This document shows, piece by piece, positions 56,012 through 64,000 of a stretch of 64,000 nucleotides of DNA. The DNA is from Sphingopyxis sp. TUF1. Its GTDB lineage: Bacteria; Pseudomonadota; Alphaproteobacteria; Sphingomonadales; Sphingomonadaceae. The stretch lies in assembly GCF_036687315.1 (NCBI RefSeq), contig NZ_CP144683.1:3406983-3470982 (forward strand), in the 5' to 3' direction. The position numbers were made by a program, and so were the translations under genes. Below the pieces are notes generated by a model that was given only the letters and a program-made list of their open reading frames with translations, had not been told where the DNA came from and did not search any database. The first letter of the stretch is position 1. Every line of letters starts with the position of its first letter.

Positions 56012-57401
56012 GCGAGGCTTCCGCAAGGATGAAGGCCTTGACCGCGTCATAGTCGCCGGGAAGCTTCGTGTAACGTTCCTCGCGCTCGAACAGATTGCCC
56101 AGCCGCGCGGGCAGCGGCGGGCGCACGCCCGTCGCGCGCTCGACCGCCTCGCGGAATTTCGCGGGATGTGCGGTGGCGAGCGTGATGACCGGAATGTCGG
56201 CGTCGATGTCGAGCGAGCGCGCTGCGGCGAGCCCAACCGCGCTGTGCGGGTCGATAATCTGCCCCCCGCGTTCCTGCGCCCAGCGCAGCGCGAGCGTCAT
56301 CGCGTCGCCGTCGATGCGGGCACTCGAGAACAGGTCGCGCGCGCCGCCGAGCATGTCGGCGGGGATCGTCATTGCGCGCTTGGCATCGAACTCGGCCATC
56401 ATGCCCGCGATCGCGCCGCCGTCGCGGCCTGCGAGGTCAAAGAGCAGCCGCTCGAAATTGCTGCTGACCTGAATGTCCATGCTGGGCGTCGCGGTCGGCG
56501 TCACTGTACCCGCGCTATAGTCGCCGCTGGTGAGCGCGCGGTGGAGGATGTCATTGACGTTGGTCGCGACCACCAACCGAGCGATGGGCAGCCCCATCTG
56601 CGCCGCGACATAGCCCGCGAACACATCGCCGAAATTGCCGGTCGGCACGCTGAACGCCACCGGACGATCGGGGCCGCCAAGACGGACGGCCGCGTAGAAA
56701 TAATAGACGATCTGCGCCATCAGCCGCGCCCAGTTGATGCTGTTGACCGCCGACAGATTGACCTGGCTCCGTGCGTCGGCATCGCCGAACAGCCGCTTCA
56801 CCATCGCCTGCGCATCGTCGAAACTGCCGTCGATCGCGATATTATGGACATTGGGGGCAAGCACCGTCGTCATCTGGCGCCGCTGGACATCGCTGACGCG
56901 GCCCTCGGGATGAAGCATGAAAATCTGGATATGCTCGCGCCCCGCGACCGCCTCGATCGCCGCCGATCCGGTATCACCCGACGTTGCGCCGACAATCGTG
57001 ATGTCGGTGTCGCCGCCGCTCAGGAACGTCTCGAACAATTCGCCGAGCAATTGCAGCGCGACGTCCTTGAACGCCAGCGTCGGCCCATGGAACAGTTCGA
57101 GCAGCCAGTGGCGATGGTCGAGCTGGACCAGCGGCGTCACGGCATCGTGGCTGAAGCGGCCATATGCGGCCTTGCACAGCCCGCGCAATTCATCCTCGGT
57201 CAGCGCGCCTTCGACAAAGGGTCGCATGACGCGGACCGCCGTTTCGACATAATCCAGCCCGGCGAGCGCCCGAATTTCGTCGGTCGACATCTGCGGCCAT
57301 TTCGCGGGCACGTAAAGCCCGCCGTCGCTGGCGAGGCCCGCGAGCGTGGCGGCACGAAAGTCGAGGGTCGGCGCGGAGCCGCGGGTGCTGATATAGTCCA
57401 T
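56004..57401 (-). CDS. thrC: Threonine synthase
   Basis: The 465-residue PLP enzyme makes threonine from O-phosphohomoserine. It starts MDYISTRGSAPTLDFRAATL, has the PLP lysine K112 in HGPTLAFKDVALQ, the substrate loop ATSGDTGSAA and VPTGNFGDVFAGY, and is of the longer (fold type II, class 2) bacterial form. It is downstream of SURF1 with 27 bases between them, at the tail of the cytochrome oxidase cluster. Confidence 0.96.
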   Translation of the reverse strand: MDYISTRGSAPTLDFRAATLAGLASDGGLYVPAKWPQMSTDEIRALAGLDYVETAVRVMRPFVEGALTEDELRGLCKAAYGRFSHDAVTPLVQLDHRHWLLELFHGPTLAFKDVALQLLGELFETFLSGGDTDITIVGATSGDTGSAAIEAVAGREHIQIFMLHPEGRVSDVQRRQMTTVLAPNVHNIAIDGSFDDAQAMVKRLFGDADARSQVNLSAVNSINWARLMAQIVYYFYAAVRLGGPDRPVAFSVPTGNFGDVFAGYVAAQMGLPIARLVVATNVNDILHRALTSGDYSAGTVTPTATPSMDIQVSSNFERLLFDLAGRDGGAIAGMMAEFDAKRAMTIPADMLGGARDLFSSARIDGDAMTLALRWAQERGGQIIDPHSAVGLAAARSLDIDADIPVITLATAHPAKFREAVERATGVRPPLPARLGNLFEREERYTKLPGDYDAVKAFILAEASRG

Positions 57402-57428
57402 GACGCAGACGCGCCTAGCGGCGACGGC

Positions 57429-58079
57429 TTACGGCCGCAAGCGGCGACGGACGGCGAGGAAATAGATGACGAGCGCCGCGGCGGCGAAGAGGAACCACTG
57501 AACTGCATAAGCGAGATGATTGTTCGGCGTGTCGTCGGCCGACGGAACGGCGCTCGGCCGCAACCCCGCGACCGGCGTATCGGCGACCAGCATCGCGCGT
57601 GCTGGCGCCGCCTTGCCCATCGCCCGCGCGATCATGCTCGGCTGCTCGGGGCCGGGCACGATCGTCCCCTGGACAATCCCGCCGGTCCACTTGGGTGGCG
57701 CAAAACCGTCGCCGATACCGACATCGACCAGCACGCCCGGCCCTTCGGCGCCGGTGCGGCAGTCGGCGATCATGCGAAAGCCCGTACCGCCCTTGCGGTC
57801 GGTGCCGCTGCGCGGATCCCAGCGCACGGGTTCGAGGCAGACGACGCTGCTCTTGCGATAGAGCACAGCATCGGGCACCGGCGGCAGCTCGGGATAGGTG
57901 ACGAGCGACGACATCGCCATATTGCGTTCGTACAGCGCGATCAGCGCTTCCTTGTCGGCCTTGCGCTGGAGCTGCCAGACGCCGAGGCCGATCATCGTCG
58001 CGACCGCGGCAAGTACGAGCAGCGTCGGGATCAGCGGCCAGCGGGGCGGCGGCGGCGGCGGCGAAACCGGGTCAGTCAT
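57429..58079 (-). CDS. SURF1 family cytochrome oxidase assembly protein
   Basis: The 216-residue protein has membrane helices near residues 16-36 (PLIPTLLVLAAVATMIGLGV then WQLQRK) and near the C-terminus (AYAVQWFLFAAAALVIYFLA). The periplasmic part lies between. SURF1 hallmarks are GVWQLQRKADKEALI and HLAYAVQWF. It aids heme a insertion into subunit I. The start overlaps the DUF983 stop by 8 bases. Confidence 0.92.
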   Translation of the reverse strand: MTDPVSPPPPPPRWPLIPTLLVLAAVATMIGLGVWQLQRKADKEALIALYERNMAMSSLVTYPELPPVPDAVLYRKSSVVCLEPVRWDPRSGTDRKGGTGFRMIADCRTGAEGPGVLVDVGIGDGFAPPKWTGGIVQGTIVPGPEQPSMIARAMGKAAPARAMLVADTPVAGLRPSAVPSADDTPNNHLAYAVQWFLFAAAALVIYFLAVRRRLRP

Positions 58080-58470
58080 CCTCATCCGTTCCGGCGAGTC
58101 GACCCTCCGCGGCGCTGCGCTGATGTTCTGACGCGAGCAGCGCCGCTTTGGCAACGCGCAGCCCATAGACCACCGCCGCAGCGGTCAGCGGCACCCACAG
58201 CAGGGCATGGATCCATAGCGGCGGCTCGAACGCGAAATCGAGCGCGAGCGCCAGCACGATCAGCAGCGCGCCGATGATCATCGTCAGGAAGGCTGCGGGC
58301 CCGTCGCCGACGTTATAGCGCTGGAAATCGAGCGCGCAGACGCGGCAGCGCGGCGCAAACTTCACCGGCCCGTCGAACAAGGTCTGCGCACCGCATTCGG
58401 GACAGAGGCCAAAAAGGGCAGCCCGCGCGATTGGTGGCTGCCCCTTTGGTGATGGTTCCTTGCCGGTCAA
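58072..58470 (-). CDS. DUF983 family protein
   Basis: This 132-residue protein starts at a TTG directly after the ctaE stop. It contains a zinc-ribbon-like CPECGAQTLFDG...PRCRVCALDF (four cysteines) and two membrane helices (AAFLTMIIGALLIVLALALD and LWVPLTAAAVVYGLRV), the DUF983 pattern. It is regularly found between ctaE and SURF1 in alphaproteobacteria, which suggests an oxidase assembly role not yet defined. Confidence 0.85.
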   Translation of the reverse strand: MTGKEPSPKGQPPIARAALFGLCPECGAQTLFDGPVKFAPRCRVCALDFQRYNVGDGPAAFLTMIIGALLIVLALALDFAFEPPLWIHALLWVPLTAAAVVYGLRVAKAALLASEHQRSAAEGRLAGTDEDD

Positions 58471-58471
58471 A

Positions 58472-59347
58472 TCAGTGCGCGGCGATCGGCGCGCCCCAGC
58501 CGCCCCAGACATAGACGATGATGAAGAGGAACAGCCACACAACGTCGACGAAGTGCCAGTACCACGCCGCCGCTTCGAAACCGAAATGCTGCTGCGGGGT
58601 GAAATGCCCCTTATAGGCGCGAACAAGACAGACGATCAGGAAGATCGTACCGACCAGCACGTGGAAGCCGTGGAAACCCGTCGCCATGTAGAAGGCCGAG
58701 CTGTAATTGCTGCCGCCGAAACCCCAGGGCGCATGCATATATTCATACGCCTGGATCATCGAAAAGATCGCGCCGAGGATGATCGTCGCCCACAGGCCTT
58801 TTTTCAGGCCTTCGCGGTCGCCGTGGATCAGCGCATGGTGCGCCCAGGTGATCGTCGTGCCCGAGCAGAGCAGGATCAGCGTGTTGAGCAGCGGGAGCGA
58901 GAACGGATCGATGACCTCGATGCCCTTGGGCGGCCACATGGTGATCGCATCGGCGCCTTCTTGTCCGAAAAGCGACGTGATCGCGCCATCGGCATATTCG
59001 ATCGGCACCGGAAAGAGCGAGAAGTCGAACCAGGCCCAGAACCAGCCGACGAAGAACATGACTTCGGACGCGATGAACAGGATCATGCCATAGCGCAGGT
59101 GCAGCTGCACGACGGGGGTATGATCGCCGGCATGCGCTTCGTTGATGACGTCCGACCACCAGCTGAAAAAGGTTGCGATCACGCCCATGAAGCCGAGCCC
59201 GAGCACCCATTTGCCCGCGGCACCGAAATAATCCTCGTGCATGAACATGACGAGGCCGAAGAACATCACGAGCGCCGCGAACGAGCCGATGAGCGGCCAG
59301 ACGCTGGGGTTTACGAGGTGATAGTCATGATGTTTGGCACCGGCCAT
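58472..59347 (-). CDS. ctaE: Cytochrome c oxidase subunit III
   Basis: The 291-residue subunit III has seven membrane spans. It starts MAGAKHHDYHLVNPSVWPL and carries LRYGMILFIASEVMFFVGWF, TWAHHALIHGDR, GFHGFHV and the C-terminal YWHFVDVVWLFLF. It supports proton uptake and stability of the aa3 oxidase. No frameshift is visible here. Confidence 0.97.
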   Translation of the reverse strand: MAGAKHHDYHLVNPSVWPLIGSFAALVMFFGLVMFMHEDYFGAAGKWVLGLGFMGVIATFFSWWSDVINEAHAGDHTPVVQLHLRYGMILFIASEVMFFVGWFWAWFDFSLFPVPIEYADGAITSLFGQEGADAITMWPPKGIEVIDPFSLPLLNTLILLCSGTTITWAHHALIHGDREGLKKGLWATIILGAIFSMIQAYEYMHAPWGFGGSNYSSAFYMATGFHGFHVLVGTIFLIVCLVRAYKGHFTPQQHFGFEAAAWYWHFVDVVWLFLFIIVYVWGGWGAPIAAH

Positions 59348-59427
59348 GTCACAATTCCCGTTTTTGCTGCCCCAGCGTGACGATTCCCCATCACCCGCCG
59401 GTCCTTGTTAGACTCTTGGATGCGGCC

Positions 59428-59993
59428 TTAGCTCGCCTTTTTGCCCTCGTCTACCGCCTCTACAGGGTGGAAGGTGTAGCTCAAGGTGATTTCCTGGACG
59501 TCGCGCGCGTCGGGGTCATCGACGATCGCCGGATCGACGAAGAACAGCACCGGCATCCGCATCTGCTGCCCCGGTTCCAGCCGTTGTTCGGTGAAACAGA
59601 AGCATTGGATTTTGGTGAAATATTTGCCCGCCTGCGTCGGCGTAACGTTGAAGCTGGCGGTACCGACGACCGGCGCGGCCGAATTATTCTCGGCGATGAA
59701 AATCGCCATGTCGCGCGCGCCGACGCTGACCGTGTCACGCGGATGTTCGGGATAGAATTTCCACGGCAGCGCGGGCGACACATTCGCGTCGAAACGCACC
59801 GAGATCGTCTGGTTCAGGATCTCGGGCTCGGCCGCAGCCGCGACCGCGTCGTAGCGTTCGTGCCGCCGAAACCCGTCACGCGGCAGAAAAGATCATAGAG
59901 CGGCACCGCGGCGAAGCCGAGACCGGTCATCGCGAGCGCGAGGATGCCGGCAAGGCTGGCGGTCTTGGCTTTCGGGGACAGGCTCCGGATCAT
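59428..59993 (-). pseudogene. ctaG: Cytochrome c oxidase assembly protein CtaG/Cox11, frameshifted
   Basis: Cox11 delivers copper to CuB of subunit I. The first frame has the start (ATG at 59991-59993), one membrane span and AAVPLYDLFCRVTGFGGT. The second frame carries EPEILNQTISVRFDANVSPA, KIQCFCFTEQRLEPGQQMRM (copper-binding CFCF) and PVLFFVDP. The break is near 59860. One extra C gives GFGGTERYDAVAAAAEPE and 189 codons. The CFC motif is intact. Coupled to the 49-residue gene upstream (ATGA). Confidence 0.9.
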
Positions 59994-60139
59994 GCGAAAA
60001 TCTGCATTTTGGCAATGGTGATGAAGAAGAACAGGATAGCGAGCGCGCCGAGCATCCACGCCATCATATTCGCGCGGCTGCGCTGGCGCCGGCGATATTC
60101 GGCCTCATCGAACGGCTGCTGGTCGGATTCGTCGGTCAT
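59990..60139 (-). CDS. Small CoxF-like single-span protein (49 residues)
   Basis: A 49-residue product has a charged N-terminus ([20 protein letters not shown]) and one membrane helix ([20 protein letters not shown]). It overlaps ctaB by 4 bases upstream and ctaG by 4 bases downstream, both as ATGA. A short protein at this place (between ctaB and ctaG) is regular in alphaproteobacterial oxidase clusters and is often called CoxF or hypothetical. The position and clean coupling make it a real gene. Confidence 0.85.
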   Translation of the reverse strand: MTDESDQQPFDEAEYRRRQRSRANMMAWMLGALAILFFFITIAKMQIFA

Positions 60140-61047
60140 AGCGGCCACCAATGATCGGCGACGACTGCGCCGAAGAGAATGAAAAGATAGGCGATCGAAA
60201 AAGCGAACAGCCGCTTTTCAGGCTGCATCCGATCGCCCTCGCCCGCAGTGCGCGTGCCGACCCGAACCGATAGCAGGACGAAGATTGCCGACAGCAGGAT
60301 CGCCGTCCAGCCATAGAGCGCGCCGGTGTAGCCGAGCGGCCAGGGCGCGATCGCCGCCGCCGCCATTACGATCGCATAGAAAAGAATCTGCCGCCGCGTC
60401 GATGTCTCGCCCGCGACGACGGGCATCATCGGAATGCCTGCGTCGGCATAATCCGAGCGGACGAAGAGCGCGAGCGCCCAGAAATGCGGCGGGGTCCACA
60501 GGAAAATAAGCAGGAACAGCATCACCGGCAGCGGCGCGATCGATCCCGTCGCCGCGACCCAGCCGATCAGCGGCGGAAACGCCCCCGCCGCGCCGCCGAT
60601 GACGATATTCTGCGGCGTGCGCGGCTTCAGCCACATCGTATAGACGAAGACATAAAAGAAGATCGACACGGCGAGCAGCAGCGTCGCCTGCCAGTTCGAT
60701 GCGAACAGCATCAGGAACAGCGAAAAAGCCGCGAGACCAATCCCGAACTGCAACGCAGTCTGCGGATCGAGCCGCCCGGCAGGCAGCGGGCGTCCCGCGG
60801 TGCGCTTCATCTTGGCATCGAGCCCCGCTTCATACCATTGGTTGAGTGCGCCCGACGCGCCCGCCCCGAGCGCGATGGCGAGGATCGACGAAAAGGCGAG
60901 GACCGGATGCACGTCACCCGGCGCTGCGAGCAGTCCGCAGAGCGCAGTGAACACCACCAGCGACATGACGCGCGGCTTGGTCAGCGCGAACAGGTCGCGC
61001 CAGTCCGCGGGAAGCGTCATCATATCATGGGTCAGGCTCTGCGCCAT
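60136..61047 (-). CDS. ctaB: Protoheme IX farnesyltransferase
   Basis: This 303-residue polytopic prenyltransferase makes heme O from heme B. The first Asp-rich motif is [19 protein letters not shown] and the second is [18 protein letters not shown]. The PPHFWAL block is typical of CtaB/CyoE. I start at the ATG at 61045-61047, which has GGAGTGATT at ribosome-binding distance; another in-frame ATG lies five codons upstream. Coupled to the small gene downstream. Confidence 0.95.
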   Translation of the reverse strand: MAQSLTHDMMTLPADWRDLFALTKPRVMSLVVFTALCGLLAAPGDVHPVLAFSSILAIALGAGASGALNQWYEAGLDAKMKRTAGRPLPAGRLDPQTALQFGIGLAAFSLFLMLFASNWQATLLLAVSIFFYVFVYTMWLKPRTPQNIVIGGAAGAFPPLIGWVAATGSIAPLPVMLFLLIFLWTPPHFWALALFVRSDYADAGIPMMPVVAGETSTRRQILFYAIVMAAAAIAPWPLGYTGALYGWTAILLSAIFVLLSVRVGTRTAGEGDRMQPEKRLFAFSIAYLFILFGAVVADHWWPL

Positions 61048-61106
61048 AATCACTCCGGCCATCAGGGCGGCGCCCTCTGCCGAAGGTCAGCAGAGGGCGC
61101 GGCCTG

Positions 61107-62773
61107 TCAGGCGATACGCGGCAGTTCGTTGAACTGGTGGAACGGCGGCGGCTCGACAGCGTCCATTCGAGCGTCGTCGCACCCTCGCCCCACGGATTGT
61201 CGGCCGCCTTCTTGCCCGCGACCAGCGAGTAGATGATATTCACGAAGAAGATCAGCACGCCCACGCCCATGATGACATAGCCATAGGACGAGATGAGGTG
61301 CCAGAAGGCATAGGCGTCGGGATAGTCCGGATAACGGCGCGGCATCCCCTGCTGCCCCAGGAAATGCTGGGGGAAGAACAGGACGTTCACGCCGATGAAG
61401 AAGATCCAGAAGTGCAGCTGGCCCAGGACTTCGCTGTACATCCGGCCCGACATTTTCGGGAACCAGTAATAGAAACCGGCGAAGAGCGAGAAGACCGCCC
61501 CGAGCGACAGCACATAGTGGAAGTGCGCAACGACATAATAGGTGTCGTGCAGCGCCGTATCGACACCACCGTTCGCGAGAACGACACCCGTGACGCCGCC
61601 GACAGTGAACATGAAGATGAAGCCGAGCGACCAGACCATCGGGGTCTTGAAGCTCATCGATCCGCCCCACATCGTCGCGATCCAGCTGAAAATTTTGATG
61701 CCCGTGGGAACCGCGATCACCATCGTCGCCGCGGTGAAATACATCTTCAGGTTCACGCTCATGCCGACCGTGAACATGTGGTGCGCCCATACGATGAAGC
61801 CGACGACACCGATCGCGACCATGGCGTAAGCCATGCCGAGATAGCCGAACACCGGCTTGCGGCTGAAGGTCGAGATGATCTGGCTGACGATGCCGAAGCC
61901 CGGCAGGATCATGATATAGACTTCGGGGTGGCCGAAGAACCAGAACAGATGCTGGTAAAGCACGGGATCGCCGCCGCCTGCCGCATCATAGAAGGTGGTA
62001 CCGAAATTGCGGTCGGTCAGCAGCATGGTGATCGCCGCAGCGAGCACGGGCAGCGCGAGCAGCAGCAGGAAGGCGGTGACGAGCACCGACCACACGAACA
62101 GCGGCATCTTGTGCAGCGTCATGCCCGGGGCGCGCATGTTGAAGATGGTGGTAATGAAGTTGATCGCACCGAGGATCGACGCCGCGCCGGCAAGGTGGAG
62201 CGAGAAGATCGCCATGTCGACCGCGGGTCCAGCCGAGCCGCTCGTCGACAGCGGCGCATACACCGTCCAGCCGGTGCCGGCACCCAGGCCACTGCCGCCC
62301 GGCACGAACATCGACCCGACGAGCATAATGAAAGCGACGGCGGTGAGCCAGAAGCTGACGTTGTTCATGCGCGGGAACGCCATGTCGGGGGCGCCGATCA
62401 TCAACGGCACGAACCAGTTGCCAAAGCCGCCGATCATCGCCGGCATCACCATGAAGAACACCATGATCAGACCGTGCGCGGTGATCATCACGTTCCAGAA
62501 GTGCTTGGCCTGCACCTCGCTCGCCGAAGCGTCGAAGAATTGCGCCCAGCCGGTCAAATGCTGGATGCCGGGCTCCGCCAGTTCCCAGCGCATCATGCCT
62601 GACAGCACACCGCCGACGATCCCCGCGACGATCGCGAAGATCAGGTAGAGCGTGCCGATGTCCTTGTGGTTCGTCGACATGAACCAGCGGACGAAAAAGC
62701 CGGGCGTGTCGTGATCGTCGTGCGCATGATCGGCATGGCCGTGCGCGGGTGCAGTCGCTGCAATATCGGTCAT
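61107..62773 (-). CDS. ctaD: Cytochrome c oxidase subunit I (aa3 type), C-terminus shifted
   Basis: The catalytic subunit binds heme a, heme a3 and CuB. It shows [15 protein letters not shown], the His ligands in [13 protein letters not shown] (heme a), [17 protein letters not shown] (CuB His and cross-linked Tyr) and [14 protein letters not shown] (hemes). All catalytic residues are intact. After EWTLSS the frame shifts near 61151; one extra C gives [14 protein letters not shown] and a TGA at 61107 (556 codons). As written, the frame continues to 61025 with an unrelated Arg-rich tail. Confidence 0.95.
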
Positions 62774-62788
62774 CTGTCGGACCCCTTG

Positions 62789-63883
62789 TTAATTCTTGGC
62801 GGCCGGGATGGCGGCGGGAGCCGCTGCCGGCGCTGATTCGGTCGTGGCGGCAGGCGTTGCGGCCGGTGCCGGCGCCGCAGCGGCGGTCTCGTCCACCGGG
62901 CCATTCGGATTGCCACCCTTCGAGCGGACCCATGCTTCCCACTTATCCACCGGCAGCACTTCGACCGCGATCGGCATATAGCCGTGATCGACGCCGCACA
63001 GTTCCGAACATTGGCCGTAATAAACGCCGACCTTGTTCGCGGTGAAGGTCGTTTCGTTGGCGCGGCCGGGGACGGCGTCCATCTTGGTCCAGAAGGCGGG
63101 AACGGCAAAGCTGTGGATCACGTCCGCGCCGGTGATGATGAGCTTAACCTGGCGGCCAACGGGAACGACCATGCGGTTATCGACCGCCAGCTGGTGCGGC
63201 TCGCCCGCGGCGTCGGCTTGTTCCTTGCTCAACATCTTCGACACATATTCCCCGATGCCCTGATCGGGATAGGCATAGCCCCAATACCATTGGTATCCGG
63301 TGACCTTGATCGTCAGTGCGTCGGCCTTCGGCGGTTCATATTGCGCTGCCAGCAGCCGGATCGACGGCACCGCGATCACCGCGAGAATCAGCACCGGGAT
63401 CGCGGTCCAGATGATTTCGATGAAAGTGTTATGCGTCGTCTTCGACGGCACCGGGTTCGCCTTGGCGCGGTAGCGCACGATCACCCAAAGCAGCAGACCA
63501 AGAACGAAGAGCGAGATGATCGTGATGATGGGCAGCAGCATCACATGGTTGAACCAATAGGCTTGCTCGCCTATCGGGCTGACCTGCGGCTGGAAGTCGA
63601 TGCCGCGGTCGATCGGCTGGCCGACACCCGGGGTCGGCTTCATCGGCACGTAGGTCGCATCACCCGCGGGCGCAGCAGCGTCGGCGGTAGCCGGCGCGGC
63701 GGTGGGCGTCGCAGCAGGGGCTGCGACCGGAGCGGTCGCAGGCGCGGGATTCGCGGCGACCGTGGCCGCAGGCGCTTCCGCCGGAGCCGTTGCGGCGGTC
63801 TGTGCCTGTCCGGCGCCGACTGCGCCAAGCGACAAGGCTGCCGCAATTAACACCTTGATTACAGGGGTTTTCAAGCTCTTCAT
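62789..63883 (-). CDS. ctaC: Cytochrome c oxidase subunit II
   Basis: The 364-residue subunit has a signal peptide (1-28), an unusual Ala/Pro-rich linker of about 45 residues, two membrane spans (LLPIITIISLFVLGLLLWVI and IIWTAIPVLILAVIAV) and the cupredoxin domain. The CuA site is intact: His in VIHSFAVPAFW, then YYGQCSELCGVDHGYMPI. It receives electrons from cytochrome c. The C-terminus has another Ala/Pro/Thr-rich tail. It is the first gene of the oxidase cluster. Confidence 0.96.
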   Translation of the reverse strand: MKSLKTPVIKVLIAAALSLGAVGAGQAQTAATAPAEAPAATVAANPAPATAPVAAPAATPTAAPATADAAAPAGDATYVPMKPTPGVGQPIDRGIDFQPQVSPIGEQAYWFNHVMLLPIITIISLFVLGLLLWVIVRYRAKANPVPSKTTHNTFIEIIWTAIPVLILAVIAVPSIRLLAAQYEPPKADALTIKVTGYQWYWGYAYPDQGIGEYVSKMLSKEQADAAGEPHQLAVDNRMVVPVGRQVKLIITGADVIHSFAVPAFWTKMDAVPGRANETTFTANKVGVYYGQCSELCGVDHGYMPIAVEVLPVDKWEAWVRSKGGNPNGPVDETAAAAPAPAATPAATTESAPAAAPAAIPAAKN

Positions 63884-63913
63884 AAGGATAATGCCGCCCG
63901 TTGCCTGTTGTTC

Positions 63914-64000
63914 TTATGATCCGCCAGCCCACCCTTCCTTGCTGCCGAACATGCGTCCGCGCAGCCATCGGACAGGCTGAATCTCGCGGGCGCTATAGAC
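63914..64000 (-). CDS. C-terminal end of an unidentified protein (rest outside window)
   Basis: Twenty-eight codons in the frame ending at the TAA at 63914-63916 read VYSAREIQPVRWLRGRMFGS then KEGWAGGS. The frame is open to the window edge and ends 31 bases before the ctaC start, which fits a preceding gene on the same strand. Too short to identify. Confidence 0.4.
   Translation of the reverse strand, partial: VYSAREIQPVRWLRGRMFGSKEGWAGGS

Noticed and set aside
55986..58277. A 763-codon plus-strand frame opposite thrC, SURF1 and DUF983
   Set aside because: It crosses three real minus-strand genes and is rich in Arg, Asp and His, as expected for their complement.
61025..62773. Programmed frameshifting in ctaD or ctaG
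   Set aside because: No slippery heptamer or downstream structure stands out at either site, and unrelated genes show the same kind of loss.

Overview
The window is chromosomal DNA of a GC-rich alphaproteobacterium. Gene content and order point to the Sphingomonadaceae, most like Sphingopyxis (inference). The signs are a ctaC-ctaD-ctaB-ctaG-ctaE-DUF983-SURF1-thrC cluster, rpiB-glyA-nrdR-trmJ, an SRP RNA beside dnaX-ybaB-lon, SapC and RcnB-family proteins, and several families of short dispersed palindromic (REP-like) repeats. I see no insertion sequence, prophage, CRISPR array or replication origin. Nearly all coding is core or housekeeping.

Layout. 0-5.7 kb: end of a response regulator, rRNA modification (rluB-like, rsmD), RlpA lipoprotein, a DUF2520 dehydrogenase-like protein and a UvrD/PcrA helicase. 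5.9-14.5 kb: DUF4349 lipoprotein, acyl-CoA dehydrogenase, tRNA-Ala(CGC), MDR-family reductase, Imm-5-like protein, RhlE helicase, a FAD-linked oxidase and SapC. 14.5-24.5 kb: SDHAF4-like protein, RsmB-like methyltransferase, MFS exporter, hydrolase-cysK, SleB-like hydrolase, RluA-type synthase-arfB-SRAP-like group, PilZ, EVE, 2OG oxygenase and rpsU. 24.8-31.5 kb: class II aldolase, a lone [2Fe-2S] subunit, a repeat-bearing RcnB-like protein, acyltransferase, DUF1295 protein, M20 peptidase and ferredoxin reductase. 32-40 kb: PepSY/response regulator/histidine kinase group, tRNA-Val(CAC), HU, lon, ybaB, dnaX and SRP RNA. 40-49 kb: ferredoxin-cysteine desulfurase pair, rpiB-glyA-nrdR-trmJ, chorismate mutase, rpsD and an M28 peptidase. 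49-55 kb: agmatine breakdown (aguA, aguB), tandem PilZ and GGDEF proteins, sugar MFS. 55-64 kb: methyltransferase, thrC and the cytochrome aa3 oxidase cluster.

The most striking property is a set of apparent single-base deletions, all beyond 28 kb. They break or alter an acyltransferase C-terminus, a DUF1295 gene, a cysteine desulfurase, an M28 peptidase, ctaG and the end of ctaD. In every case adding one base restores the family sequence, and the corrected gene is a whole number of codons. In most cases the loss shortens a short base run. This looks more like consensus sequencing error than biology, but that cannot be settled here.

The best biological leads are modest. They are an SRAP-family protein lacking its catalytic cysteine, a secreted protein with six 12-residue calcium-loop-like repeats, REP-like elements placed about 10 bases after three stop codons, and one REP element that supplies the apparent start codon of a histidine kinase. 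I found no convincing new multi-gene system.
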